A stretch of 64,000 nucleotides of DNA from Leisingera sp. ANG1 (GTDB lineage: Bacteria > Pseudomonadota > Alphaproteobacteria > Rhodobacterales > Rhodobacteraceae): contig NZ_AFCF02000003.1 in assembly GCF_000203975.2 (NCBI RefSeq), positions 255,327 to 319,326 of the forward strand, in the 5' to 3' direction. The position numbers and the translations under genes are program-made. Below are positions 35,823 through 44,456 of this stretch, piece by piece. The notes beneath the pieces are model-generated. The model made no database searches, was not told the DNA's origin, and worked only from the letters and a program-made list of their open reading frames with translations. Numbering within the stretch: the stretch's first letter is position 1; each line of letters begins with the position of its first letter.

Positions 35823-36719
35823 ATGAGGACATCACGCCGCCTGCTGATCCTGCTGCCCTATCTCTGGCTGGGGCTGTTCTTCCTGGTGCCCTTCCTGATC
35901 GTCATCAAGATCGCGCTGTCCGATTCCGTCACCGCCAGCCCGCCCTATGCCCCGACATTCAGCCTCGATGAGGGGCTTGCAGGCCTGCGCGCCTCCTTCG
36001 CGCAGTTCGATTTCGAGAACTTCCTCTGGCTGGCCGAGGACGGCATCTATCTCAAGGCCTATCTCAACAGCGTGAAGGTCGCCGCCATCGCAACCCTGCT
36101 CACCCTGCTGATCGGCTACCCGGTGGCCTATGCCATGGCCAAGGCGCCGCAGGACTGGCGCAAAACCCTCCTCCTGCTGGTGATCCTGCCGTTCTGGACC
36201 AGCTTCCTGATCCGCATCTACGCTTGGATCGGCATACTCAAGAACGAGGGCTTCCTGAACCTCGCGCTGATGAAACTTGGCATCATTGAACAGCCGCTGG
36301 CGATCATGCACACGGAGATCGCGGTCTATGTCGGCATCGTCTATTCCTACCTGCCGTTCATGATCCTGCCGCTGTATGCCTCGCTGGAACGGATCGACGG
36401 CCGGCTGCTGGAAGCCGCCGAGGATCTCGGCTGCGGCGCCCTTGCCGCCTTCCGCCAGATCACCCTGCCGCTGTCACTGCCGGGGGTGGTTGCGGGCTGC
36501 TTCCTGGTCTTCATCCCGGCGATCGGCGAGTTTGTGATACCCGACCTCCTGGGCGGCTCCGGCACGCTGATGATCGGCAAGACCCTGTGGCTCGAGTTCT
36601 TCTCCAACCGCGACTGGGGCGTGGCGGCGGCGGTGGCCATCGTACTGCTGACCATCCTGATCGTGCCCATCGTGCTGTTCCAGCGCCACCAGCAGAAACA
36701 TCAGGAGGAGCTGGGATGA
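35823..36719 (+). CDS. Polyamine ABC importer, permease 1 (PotB/PotH-like)
   Basis: A 298-residue inner-membrane protein with six membrane segments (first at about residues 8-28). The EAA loop that contacts the ATPase reads LEAAEDLGCGALAAFRQITLPLSLPG near residue 198. The long periplasmic stretch between segments 1 and 2 is typical for PotB/PotH. Its stop overlaps the start of the second permease (ATGA at 36716-36719). Confidence 0.94.
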   Translation: MRTSRRLLILLPYLWLGLFFLVPFLIVIKIALSDSVTASPPYAPTFSLDEGLAGLRASFAQFDFENFLWLAEDGIYLKAYLNSVKVAAIATLLTLLIGYPVAYAMAKAPQDWRKTLLLLVILPFWTSFLIRIYAWIGILKNEGFLNLALMKLGIIEQPLAIMHTEIAVYVGIVYSYLPFMILPLYASLERIDGRLLEAAEDLGCGALAAFRQITLPLSLPGVVAGCFLVFIPAIGEFVIPDLLGGSGTLMIGKTLWLEFFSNRDWGVAAAVAIVLLTILIVPIVLFQRHQQKHQEELG

Positions 36720-37537
36720 TCCGCCGTTTCAACATGTTCAACCTGACCTCGCTGACCTTCGGCCTGGCCTTCCTCTACCTGCCGCTCTTGCTGGTGGTGA
36801 TCTACTCTTTCAACGACTCCCGCCTGGTCACCGTCTGGGGCGGTTTCAGCACCAAATGGTACGGCATCGTGCTGAACAACGACGCCTATCTGGAGGCCGC
36901 CTGGATCACCCTGCGCATCGCCTTTGTCTCGGCCACGCTGGCGACAGTGCTGGGCACGCTCAGCGCGGTTGTCATGGTGCGGGCGGGCTCCTTTCCGGGC
37001 CGCACCCTGTTCTCCGGCATGATCTTTGCGCCTCTGGTGATGCCAGAGGTGGTGACCGGCCTGTCGCTCCTTTTGCTGTTCGTCGCTATCGGCCTCGACC
37101 GCGGATTCTGGACCATCACCATTGCGCACGCGACCTTTTCCATGTGCTATGCATCGGTAGTGATCTCCTCCCGGCTGGCCAGCTTCGACCGCTCCCTTGA
37201 AGATGCCGCGCTGGATCTGGGGTGCACACCGCTTTCGGCCTTTCGCCAGGTGACCCTGCCGGTGATCGCGCCTGCAGTGATCTCGGCCTGGCTGCTTTCA
37301 TTCACCCTGTCGCTTGATGATTTGGTGATCGCCACCTTCACCTCCGGCCCCGGCTCCACCACCCTGCCGATGAAGCTTTATTCCTCGGTCCGGCTGGGTG
37401 TTTCGCCAGAAATCAACGCGCTGTCCACGATGCTGATCGGTATCGTTACCTTTGGCGTCATCGCCGCGTCGCTGATCAACCGGCGGCAGGAGCGGCGCCA
37501 GAAACAGGAAAACCGCGCGGCGGCCGCCGCCGCGTGA
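36716..37537 (+). CDS. Polyamine ABC importer, permease 2 (PotC/PotI-like)
   Basis: A 273-residue permease with six membrane segments and the EAA loop LEDAALDLGCTPLSAFRQVTLPVIAP near residue 165; the neighbouring LSLDDLVIATFTSGPG is a PotC/PotI hallmark. The start at 36716 is fixed by the 4-nt overlap with the previous gene; a longer frame upstream is a shadow. Its stop overlaps a GTG (GTGA at 37534) that could be an alternative start of the aldehyde dehydrogenase. Confidence 0.93.
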   Translation: MIRRFNMFNLTSLTFGLAFLYLPLLLVVIYSFNDSRLVTVWGGFSTKWYGIVLNNDAYLEAAWITLRIAFVSATLATVLGTLSAVVMVRAGSFPGRTLFSGMIFAPLVMPEVVTGLSLLLLFVAIGLDRGFWTITIAHATFSMCYASVVISSRLASFDRSLEDAALDLGCTPLSAFRQVTLPVIAPAVISAWLLSFTLSLDDLVIATFTSGPGSTTLPMKLYSSVRLGVSPEINALSTMLIGIVTFGVIAASLINRRQERRQKQENRAAAAAA

Positions 37538-37566
37538 AACGCAATCAAACAAATTTGGATACGGCA

Positions 37567-38994
37567 ATGCAGTACAACATGTCCCAGTTCTATATCGGCG
37601 GCACCTGGACAGGTCCCCTCGGCAGCAGCTCGGCGGAGGTGATTAACCCCGCGACAGAACAATCCATGGGCCCGCTCGCGCTTGGCAGCGAAGCTGACAT
37701 TAATGCCGCTGTCGCCGCGGCGAAGGCGGCGCTGCCCGGATTTGCCGCCACCAGCCGCGAGGACCGCATTGCGCTCCTTGAAAGGGTTCTGGAGGTCTAC
37801 ACCTCCCGTATTGATGATTTCGCAAAAGCCATCTCGCTGGAGATGGGTGCCCCGATCACCATGTCGCGCGAAATGCAGGCGCAGGTGGGCATCGACCACC
37901 TGGAGGCCATCATTGCCGATCTGAAGGCGCTCGATTTCGAAGAAACCCTGCCCAACGGCGACACGCTGGTGCGGATGCCGGCTGGCGTCTGCGGGCTGAT
38001 CACGCCCTGGAACTGGCCGATCAACCAGATCGTGCTGAAGGTCGGCCCTGCTCTAGCTGCGGGCTGCACTATGGTGCTGAAGCCCTCCGAGCTGACACCG
38101 CTGTCGGCGATCCTCTATGCCGAAGTGCTGCACGAGGCCGGCGTGCCCGCGGGCGTCTTAAACCTCGTCCACGGCGAAGGCCAGGTGGTTGGCGCCGCGC
38201 TGTCGCGCCACCCGGATGTCGCCCTGATGTCCTTCACCGGCTCCACCCGCGGCGGCGTCGCAGTGACCCGCGAAGCCGCGGAAACCGTCAAGAAGGTGGC
38301 GCTGGAGCTTGGCGGCAAATCCCCAAACCTGGTGTTTGCCGACTGCGATCTGGAAACCGCCATCGCCGAAGGGGTGGAAGCCTGTTTCGTCAACACCGGC
38401 CAAAGCTGCGACGCCGCCACCCGGATGCTGGTGGAGCGCAGCGTTTACGGCCGCGCGGTGGAGCTGGCGCAGGCGAAATGCGCGCAAATGACCGTGGGCA
38501 ATCCGGCGGAACCGGGCGATCACATGGGGCCGCTGTCCAGCGCGCAGCAATACGCCCGCGTGCAGGAGATGATCGAGGCAGGCATCGCCGAAGGCGCGCG
38601 GCTGGTGGCCGGCGGGCCGGGCAAGCCGGAAGGCTTTGAGGCCGGTTATTATGCCTGCCCCACAATCTTCGCCGATGTGACCAACGACATGCGCGTGGCG
38701 CAGGAGGAAATCTTCGGCCCGGTGCTGGTGATGATCCCCTTTGACGGCGAGAAAGAAGCCATCGCCATCGCCAATGACACGCCTTACGGCCTTTCGGCCT
38801 ATGTGCAGACCGGCGACAGCGCCCGCGCAGGCCGCGTTGCCCGGGCGCTGCAGTCCGGCATGGTCAATGTGAACGGCGCCTTCCTGGGTGCAGGCTCCCC
38901 CTTCGGCGGGGTCAAAATGTCGGGTGTCGGGCGCGAGGGCGGCCGCGAAGGCATTCTCGAATTCCTCGAAACCAAGGTGATTGCAGCACCCTGA
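37567..38994 (+). CDS. NAD(P)+-dependent aldehyde dehydrogenase
   Basis: A 475-residue enzyme of the ALDH superfamily. Features: TPWNWPINQIVLKVGPALAAG near residue 140, KPSELTPLSA near 165, coenzyme motif FTGSTRGG near 222, general base in LELGGKSPN (Glu about 245) and the nucleophile in NTGQSCDAATRM (Cys about 281), then EEIFGPVL near 380. GTG at 37534 (coupled to the permease stop) and ATG at 37579 are other possible starts. In this locus it would oxidise the aminoaldehyde made by the transaminase or the PuuB-like oxidase, as PuuC/KauB do in polyamine degradation. Confidence 0.92.
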   Translation: MQYNMSQFYIGGTWTGPLGSSSAEVINPATEQSMGPLALGSEADINAAVAAAKAALPGFAATSREDRIALLERVLEVYTSRIDDFAKAISLEMGAPITMSREMQAQVGIDHLEAIIADLKALDFEETLPNGDTLVRMPAGVCGLITPWNWPINQIVLKVGPALAAGCTMVLKPSELTPLSAILYAEVLHEAGVPAGVLNLVHGEGQVVGAALSRHPDVALMSFTGSTRGGVAVTREAAETVKKVALELGGKSPNLVFADCDLETAIAEGVEACFVNTGQSCDAATRMLVERSVYGRAVELAQAKCAQMTVGNPAEPGDHMGPLSSAQQYARVQEMIEAGIAEGARLVAGGPGKPEGFEAGYYACPTIFADVTNDMRVAQEEIFGPVLVMIPFDGEKEAIAIANDTPYGLSAYVQTGDSARAGRVARALQSGMVNVNGAFLGAGSPFGGVKMSGVGREGGREGILEFLETKVIAAP

Positions 38995-39021
38995 CGGGAG
39001 CTGCAAAAACGGACCAGTGCC

Positions 39022-40374
39022 ATGAAAACCCTCCGCCGCATCTACAGCGCTCACGCCTATGACACCCAGGCCCCTGCCGGCAGCTACTGGGAGGCCACGC
39101 TGCCCGCCGCCCCTGCCTATCCGCCGCTGGACGGCGACCGGCGCACGGGCGTGGCCATTATCGGCGCGGGCTACACCGGCCTCAGCACCGCGCTGCATCT
39201 GGCCCGCGAGCACGGCGAGGCGCCGCTGGTAATCGACGCCGCCCGGCCCGGCTGGGGTGCCTCGGGGCGCAATGCCGGCTTCTGCGGCTTCGGCGGTGCC
39301 AAGCTGGGCGGCAGCGCCATTATCCGCCGCTTCGGCGAGGACGATCTGCGCGCCTTCTACAGCGCCCAGAAGGAGGCGGTTGCGCTGGTCCGCGATCTCA
39401 CCTCGCCTGGCGGCATCGAGGCCGATGTGCAGGAGGACGGCGAATACTGCCTGGCCCACAGCCCCCGCGCGGCTCGCGCCCTGCCGGAAATGGCCGCAGG
39501 CCTGCGCCATTACGCCGGGGTGGACTGCCCGGTGCTGTCAGCCTCAGAAATGCGGCAGGAGGGCCTGCACGGCGACGGCTTCTACGGCGGATTTCTGCTG
39601 CCCCTGGGCTTTGGCCTGAACCCGGGCAAATACGCGGCCGGCCTGGCCCGCCTTGCGCAGCAGGCGGGCGCCGTGATCCACGGCGGCACCCCGGCGCTCT
39701 CGGTGCAGCAGGAGCGCTGCGGCACCTACGCCGTCGAAACGCCTTCGGGCCGCATCATCGCCGACCGGCTGATCATCGCCAGCAACGGCTACAGCAGCGA
39801 CAACCTGCCGGACTGGCTGCGCGGGCGCTATTTGCCGGTGGTCTCGCATATAATGGTGACGCGGCCCCTGACTGAAGGCGAGAAACAGGCGCAGGGCTGG
39901 ACCACCCGGCGCATCGCCTATGACACCCGCAACCTGCTGCATTACTTCCGCCTGCTGCCGGACAACCGGGTGCTGTTCGGGATGCGCGGCACCAGCAACA
40001 TCACCCCCGGCTCCACACAGCAGATGCGACGCCGGATCCGCCGTGATTTCGAGATGATGTTCCCGGCCCTTGCCAAGGCTGAAACAGAATACCATTGGAG
40101 CGGCCTGGTCTGCCTGACCCGCGGTCTCACCCCCTATGCCGGGCAGATCGGAGACTGGCGGCGCGCCTGGACCGGATTTGGCTACCACGGCGGCGGCGTT
40201 GCAATGGCGACATATACCGGGCGGCTGATTGCTGGAATTGCCGCCGGAAAGCCATGCGTTTCCCCTTTACCCGAGCTCATGAAGGTGCAGCCTTCAACGT
40301 TCCCATTGCTGAGTTTCCGCCGCCACCTCCTACCTCTAGCGTACACATATTACGGCATGAAAGACCTGCATTAG
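39022..40374 (+). CDS. FAD-dependent oxidoreductase, PuuB-like (gamma-glutamylputrescine oxidase family)
   Basis: A 450-residue flavoprotein of the DAO superfamily. The N-terminal segment with YWEATLPAAPAYPPLDGD and the FAD motif VAIIGAGYTGLSTALHLAREHG (about residues 46-67), then GASGRNAGFCGFGGAKLG, are typical for the PuuB/OrdL group. The C-terminal GFGYHGGGVAMATYTGRLIAG closes the flavin domain. The family oxidises gamma-glutamyl-putrescine or related amines. No puuA-type glutamylating ligase is visible in this window, so the real substrate may differ or the ligase is elsewhere. Confidence 0.9.
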   Translation: MKTLRRIYSAHAYDTQAPAGSYWEATLPAAPAYPPLDGDRRTGVAIIGAGYTGLSTALHLAREHGEAPLVIDAARPGWGASGRNAGFCGFGGAKLGGSAIIRRFGEDDLRAFYSAQKEAVALVRDLTSPGGIEADVQEDGEYCLAHSPRAARALPEMAAGLRHYAGVDCPVLSASEMRQEGLHGDGFYGGFLLPLGFGLNPGKYAAGLARLAQQAGAVIHGGTPALSVQQERCGTYAVETPSGRIIADRLIIASNGYSSDNLPDWLRGRYLPVVSHIMVTRPLTEGEKQAQGWTTRRIAYDTRNLLHYFRLLPDNRVLFGMRGTSNITPGSTQQMRRRIRRDFEMMFPALAKAETEYHWSGLVCLTRGLTPYAGQIGDWRRAWTGFGYHGGGVAMATYTGRLIAGIAAGKPCVSPLPELMKVQPSTFPLLSFRRHLLPLAYTYYGMKDLH

Positions 40375-40524
40375 GAACTTCCGCGCTGACTCGACTGAAC
40401 AGACTCGCTGCGCGTGGAACACTTCCGGTACCACCGGGGGCGGTTGAGTTTTCGGTGCAGAGCAGAACTTCCGAACTGAATTTTCTCATCGTGTAAGAAA
40501 ACCAGGATTTACCGGCCTGTGCCA

Positions 40525-41115
40525 TCAAAGCGAAACCTCAACCTGTCTGAGCGCAAGGTTTGCCACCCCGTGCAATGCGTCTGCTGTTGCACCGTCACGG
40601 GCTTGCGCTGCAAACCCCTGGATCAGCACCGAGACAAATTTTGCCAGCAAGTCCGGCTTGACGGATACAGCCATGTCCCCGTCGGCGATACCGCGCCGGA
40701 TCCGGTCTGCGATCATCGACTCGCTGGCTTGCCTGTAGCCGGCAAGCAGTTCCTGCGCGCATTCGCTGCCTTTGCCGCAATTGGTTGCGGCACTGATCAG
40801 GAGACAGCCCTTGGGCCTTTGTTCCGTGCAAAAGGCCTCAATCGCCTCGGACACAAGGCGGCGTAGAGCCTTGGCGGCAGTTGCTTCTTCATCAAGGGCG
40901 CGAGGGGCGTAAGCCGCAACATGCTTGACATAATGGGCGGTGCAGCGTTCAAACAGCGCCTGTTTGTTGCCAAAAGCCGCGTAAATACTGGGCGGGTTCA
41001 ATCCCATGGCAGCACTGAGTTCTGCCATGGACGCAGCCTCATATCCTCGTTCCCAAAACAGCAGCATCGCCTGCTCAATCACGTGATCGGTGTCAAAGGA
41101 CCGCTGCCGCCCCAT
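40525..41115 (-). CDS. TetR-family repressor, divergent from a quinone-reductase-like gene
   Basis: A 196-residue TetR protein (AcrR/YcdC-like). Helix-turn-helix at about residues 10-50 (DTDHVIEQAMLLFWERGYEAASMAELSAAMGLNPPSIYAAFGNK). ATG at 41115 is preferred to 41127 because GGAGG lies 6 nt before it. The CGKGSE and CLLISA stretches resemble NemR/LuxR-unrelated redox-sensing TetR members, with cysteines that could sense electrophiles; this is an inference. It is divergent from the MDR reductase gene with a pair of direct repeats between. Confidence 0.9.
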   Translation of the reverse strand: MGRQRSFDTDHVIEQAMLLFWERGYEAASMAELSAAMGLNPPSIYAAFGNKQALFERCTAHYVKHVAAYAPRALDEEATAAKALRRLVSEAIEAFCTEQRPKGCLLISAATNCGKGSECAQELLAGYRQASESMIADRIRRGIADGDMAVSVKPDLLAKFVSVLIQGFAAQARDGATADALHGVANLALRQVEVSL

Positions 41116-41132
41116 GGCTGCCTCCATTATTA

Positions 41133-41196
41133 TTTACCGATCACTACACAAATGTGCTTGACCCGGCAAGCCGCCCATTGTTTATCAATCACTACA
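41133..41196. promoter_or_regulatory. Pair of 16-bp direct repeats between tetR and the MDR reductase gene
   Basis: TTTACCGATCACTACA (41133-41148) and TTTATCAATCACTACA (41181-41196) match at 14 of 16 bases and start 48 bp apart. Both lie in the divergent promoter region, so they are good candidates for the TetR operator. Confidence 0.65.
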
Positions 41197-41214
41197 GAAT
41201 AGGTGGAGGCTAGG

Positions 41215-42078
41215 ATGAAAGCAGCAGTTATCGAGAGTTTTGGCGGGGTGGAAGTGTTCCGGATAGCGGAACAGCCGCACCCCGAACCCAAGCCGGGGGA
41301 GGTGCTGATCCGGGTCCATGCGTCCAGTGTGAACCCTGTGGATGCGGGGGTCCGGTCTGGACGGATCCTACCCTATGACCCAGCCCAATTTCCGATGATC
41401 CTAGGCTGGGATGCGGCAGGCACTGTCGAGACGCTTGGCCCTGAAACGGAAGGGTTTGCCCCCGGAGACCGGGTGATGGGGCTCTCACCGCAACCAGGAT
41501 CGCTGGTAGGCACCCATGCGGAATTTACCACCCTGCCTGCCAGCCAGATTGTGAAGATTGCCGATGCGGTTTCTTTCATCACAGCCGCTGCAATGCCTTT
41601 GATCGGCAGCACCGCACTGGCGGCATATCAAGCGCTGGATCTGCCGCCGGGCGCCCGTGTTCTGGTCAACAATCCCAAAGGGGCGGTTGGCGCAATGGCT
41701 GCAGCGATCGCGCCTTTGCTGGGGTTCGAACTCGCGGCCTCTGATGCACAAGACGTAGATGGCGCCATTGACGTGCGCGGCGGTGAACATGCGCATCAGG
41801 CTTTTGCTGCGGTGAAGGACAGCGGGGCCTATGCAACCATTGTTCCGGAGTGGTGGAAGCCGGGCGGGGTCTTTACCGCAGCGCGGGGCATCACCCCAGT
41901 GACAGTTCAAAATCCCGCCAATCAGCAGGTTCTGCTGCCATTGTCGGATTGGCTGGCCCAGGGCGTCCTGGATCCGGGGATCGAGGAGATCATGCCGCTT
42001 CACCGGATCGCAGAGGCGCACCGGAGGCTGGAGGCGCCCGGACGTACCGGCAAGTTTGTTCTGGACCATACCTGCTGA
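41215..42078 (+). CDS. MDR-family NADPH quinone reductase-like protein
   Basis: A 287-residue zinc-free medium-chain dehydrogenase/reductase. N-terminal GroES-like domain (KAAVIESFGGVEVFRI, VLIRVHASSVNPVDAGVRSG, LGWDAAGTVE), then the cofactor-binding domain (PPGARVLVNNPKGAVGAMAAAIA; the usual G-x-G-x-x-G is only partly kept), ending VLDHTC. It is slightly shorter than common relatives (about 310-330). ATG at 41215 follows GGAGG by 6 nt. Such enzymes reduce quinones or other electrophiles with NADPH; the divergent TetR would be the sensor. Confidence 0.88.
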   Translation: MKAAVIESFGGVEVFRIAEQPHPEPKPGEVLIRVHASSVNPVDAGVRSGRILPYDPAQFPMILGWDAAGTVETLGPETEGFAPGDRVMGLSPQPGSLVGTHAEFTTLPASQIVKIADAVSFITAAAMPLIGSTALAAYQALDLPPGARVLVNNPKGAVGAMAAAIAPLLGFELAASDAQDVDGAIDVRGGEHAHQAFAAVKDSGAYATIVPEWWKPGGVFTAARGITPVTVQNPANQQVLLPLSDWLAQGVLDPGIEEIMPLHRIAEAHRRLEAPGRTGKFVLDHTC

Positions 42079-42092
42079 CACCTGCAGCGAAA

Positions 42093-42129
42093 GGCACAGG
42101 CAGGGCCGCCCCCGCCTGTGCCGGTTTTT
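42093..42129 (+). terminator. Rho-independent terminator after the MDR reductase gene
   Basis: A 9-bp stem GGCACAGGC / GCCTGTGCC with a 12-base loop, followed by GGTTTTT. It lies between two convergent genes. Confidence 0.75.
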
Positions 42130-42154
42130 CGTGCTGCCGAAGGGTCCCGGATTG

Positions 42155-43138
42155 CTACGCGGGCGCGGGCACGCCCATTGCAGCAGCCGCCCGGGCCAGA
42201 CACTGCTGCGCGTCATCCATGAGGTCTGCGAGAATGCGGCCTGCAGGCGCGGCCGAGCGGATCAGGCCGATGCCTTCGCCGGCAATGGCGGTTGCCACAT
42301 CCGGATCGCCTGCATCCTGAGCTGCCAACCATTTAGCGGCTTCAGCGCCTGCTTCCATCCTCAAGGCATCTTCGGAGCCGTGCCATTTCTGAATGAAGGA
42401 ATTGCGCAGCACACGGCCATTGTAGCGCGCAGGCCAATCATAGCCGCGGACCACGTCGACCACCTTGGTGCGGATCGTATCGTCACCGGTCGCAGCAAGC
42501 GCGCGATCCAGGATGCGGGGATGCACCAGCGCCTCGTGCGAGGCCCAGAACCGGGTGCCGACCACCGCACCATCTGCACCCAGCATCAGGGCCGCAGCCA
42601 GACCGCGCCCGTCGGTGATGCCGCCTGCGGCACAGAGCAGCGCCGTGCTGTTCCGGCACGCGATTTCGTCCGCTATCTCGGGAACCAAAGCAAAGGTGCC
42701 GCGCGCTTCGCCATGGCCGCCGGCGTCCGCCCCCTGAGCGACAAGAATGTCCGCGCCGCAGTCCAGCGCCTGTCGGGCATCGCGCAGGGTTTGGACCTGG
42801 CAGATCAGCGGCACGCCGGCATCCCGGATCGCAGGCGCAAATGGCGCCGGGTTGCCGAAGGACAGGAACACCGCCGCGGGATCCTGCGCAAGTACCAGAT
42901 CAAGCAGATGCGGCTGTTCCGCCAGCTTCCAGGTGATCAGCCCGCAGCCCGTGCGGGCCCCCGCGGCGGCGGTGAACTGCTGTTCAATCCAGCCGACATC
43001 ACCATAAGCCCCCCCGATCATGCCCAGCCCGCCGGCTTGGGTGACGGCGCGGGCCAGCGCGCCGCCCGCAGCAAAGGCCATCGGCGCCTGGATCACCGGA
43101 CAGGTGATCCCCAGCGCCTCTGTCAGCCGCGTCTTCAT
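42155..43138 (-). CDS. Nitronate monooxygenase-family FMN enzyme
   Basis: A 327-residue TIM-barrel flavoprotein (NMO/2-nitropropane dioxygenase-like). Features: ITCPVIQAPMAFAAGG near the N-terminus, GGLGMIGGAYG, the GADILVAQGADAGGHGEARGT stretch with FMN-binding glycines and the active-site His near residue 185, ALVPEIAD, and AAGGITDGRGLAAALMLGADGAVVGTRFWA for phosphate binding. It oxidises nitroalkane-type compounds or reduces quinones in related enzymes. Start at 43138 overlaps the tautomerase stop (4 nt). Last gene of a four-gene minus-strand unit. Confidence 0.9.
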   Translation of the reverse strand: MKTRLTEALGITCPVIQAPMAFAAGGALARAVTQAGGLGMIGGAYGDVGWIEQQFTAAAGARTGCGLITWKLAEQPHLLDLVLAQDPAAVFLSFGNPAPFAPAIRDAGVPLICQVQTLRDARQALDCGADILVAQGADAGGHGEARGTFALVPEIADEIACRNSTALLCAAGGITDGRGLAAALMLGADGAVVGTRFWASHEALVHPRILDRALAATGDDTIRTKVVDVVRGYDWPARYNGRVLRNSFIQKWHGSEDALRMEAGAEAAKWLAAQDAGDPDVATAIAGEGIGLIRSAAPAGRILADLMDDAQQCLARAAAAMGVPAPA

Positions 43139-43356
43139 TGAGCTTTCTTCCGGTATTCCTGCACCGGCAGGCCACCGACGCCCCAATCCTCCAGCGGGAC
43201 CTCGTCAATCACGACAAAGGTCGTCGCTGGGTTCTTGCCCAGAATGTCCTGCAGAAGACCAGTGACCCCGGTAATCAGCTGCGCCTTTTGATCTGCGCTT
43301 GGGCCGTTGCCATCAGGGCCGCCTTCGCGGGTCACCTTGATATTCACATAAGGCAT
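43135..43356 (-). CDS. 4-oxalocrotonate tautomerase-family small protein
   Basis: A 73-residue protein that starts MPYVNIKVT, giving the N-terminal catalytic proline after Met removal. The middle KAQLITGVTGLLQDILGKNPATTFVVIDEV and the C-terminal EDWGVGGLPVQEY follow the family pattern. Tautomerases shift keto/enol forms in aromatic or halogenated compound breakdown. Overlaps the NMO gene by 4 nt and follows the NTF2-like gene by 3 nt. Confidence 0.9.
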   Translation of the reverse strand: MPYVNIKVTREGGPDGNGPSADQKAQLITGVTGLLQDILGKNPATTFVVIDEVPLEDWGVGGLPVQEYRKKAQ

Positions 43357-43359
43357 GAG

Positions 43360-43740
43360 TCAGTCCTTTCGTGGAGCATAGGAAAACACTTTCGCAACGA
43401 TGCGCCATTCGGTGCCGTGGCGAACCAGGGTCAGCAGGTCGTGGAAGTCCCGGCCCATCATGGTCATCCGGGCGCTGACATGGGCCAGACGGTTGCTGGC
43501 AAAGGCAATCTCCAGGATCTCCTCCTCGCGCGGGTCGCCGCGTTTGGCGGGCGGCTCACGCCCGTCGACGCGGGTCATGTAGGTCTCAAGATCCAAGTAA
43601 AGCTCATCGCCTTCAGTGGCGCAGACATAGGCCAGCTGCGGGTGGAAGATCTCGCGCAGCATGGTGCTGTCGGCCTGGTGGAGGCCCTCAAAATAGGCCC
43701 CCATCAGTTCGCCGACCGCTTTGTGATCGGCGGGCGTCAT
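43360..43740 (-). CDS. NTF2-like (SnoaL/lumazine-binding type) protein
   Basis: A 126-residue protein with the cone-shaped alpha+beta NTF2 fold: an N-terminal helix pair (AVGELMGAYFEGLHQADSTMLREIFHP) and four strands ending with LTLVRHGTEWRIVAKVFSYAP. Members are small-molecule-binding enzymes or carriers. Its start overlaps the GST stop (ATGA). Function in this cluster is unknown. Confidence 0.82.
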   Translation of the reverse strand: MTPADHKAVGELMGAYFEGLHQADSTMLREIFHPQLAYVCATEGDELYLDLETYMTRVDGREPPAKRGDPREEEILEIAFASNRLAHVSARMTMMGRDFHDLLTLVRHGTEWRIVAKVFSYAPRKD

Positions 43741-44348
43741 TGGATCAACCCTTCGGCGCGCATCGCTGCCTGTGCCGATGGACGGGCTGCACTGCGGTTC
43801 ACAAAGGCGGCAAGATTGGGCCAGCGGGCCAGGTCGATACCGGTGAAATTTGCCCAGTTCGAGACAACGAACAGGTAGGCATCCGCCACCGAGAACTGGT
43901 CTTCAATCAGCCACTCTCGGCCTTCCGCCAGCTGGGTTTCAATGAAATCGAACTTGCCCGCAACAGCGGTACGCGCAGCGTCCTTGCCGGCCTCGGATGT
44001 GCCCTCGCGGAACAGCGGGCCAAAGGCCTTGTGCAGCTCACTCCCGATCCAGTTGAGCTGTTCCTGCATCCGGGCCCGGGCCAGGGTGCCAGCCTCCGGC
44101 GCCAAGCCTGCCTCCGGGTGGCTGTCCGCGATATACTGCAGAACCGCTGCCCCTTCAGTCAAAATGCTGCCATCGTCCAGGCCCAGGGCCGGAACATAGC
44201 CCTTGGGGTTGATCGCGCGGTAGTCCGCACCCGTTTCAGTCCTGCCCGCGGCGGTATCGACGGCTTCAATTTCAAACGGGCGGCCGGTTTCATGCAGGGC
44301 GATATGGCTTGCCAGCGGGCAAGCACCGGGCTTGTAGTAGAGTTTCAT
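43737..44348 (-). CDS. Glutathione S-transferase (beta-class-like)
   Basis: A 203-residue cytosolic GST. The thioredoxin-like N-terminal domain has KLYYKPGACPLASHIAL with Cys10 as in beta-class GSTs, cis-Pro in GYVPAL and the glutathione-binding LTEGAAVLQYIAD. The helical C-terminal domain spans about 88-200. First gene of the GST, NTF2-like, tautomerase, NMO unit, divergent from the LysR gene. The set suggests handling of electrophilic nitro- or chloro-compounds. Confidence 0.92.
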   Translation of the reverse strand: MKLYYKPGACPLASHIALHETGRPFEIEAVDTAAGRTETGADYRAINPKGYVPALGLDDGSILTEGAAVLQYIADSHPEAGLAPEAGTLARARMQEQLNWIGSELHKAFGPLFREGTSEAGKDAARTAVAGKFDFIETQLAEGREWLIEDQFSVADAYLFVVSNWANFTGIDLARWPNLAAFVNRSAARPSAQAAMRAEGLIQ

Positions 44349-44456
44349 AACAGTCTCCTGTGTTGGTGATGCCCTCTGACTACCTCCGAATATGATTGAT
44401 TGATAATATTGTGTTTTCAGCACTATGATCGAAAAAATCGAACATGTTGGAAACTC

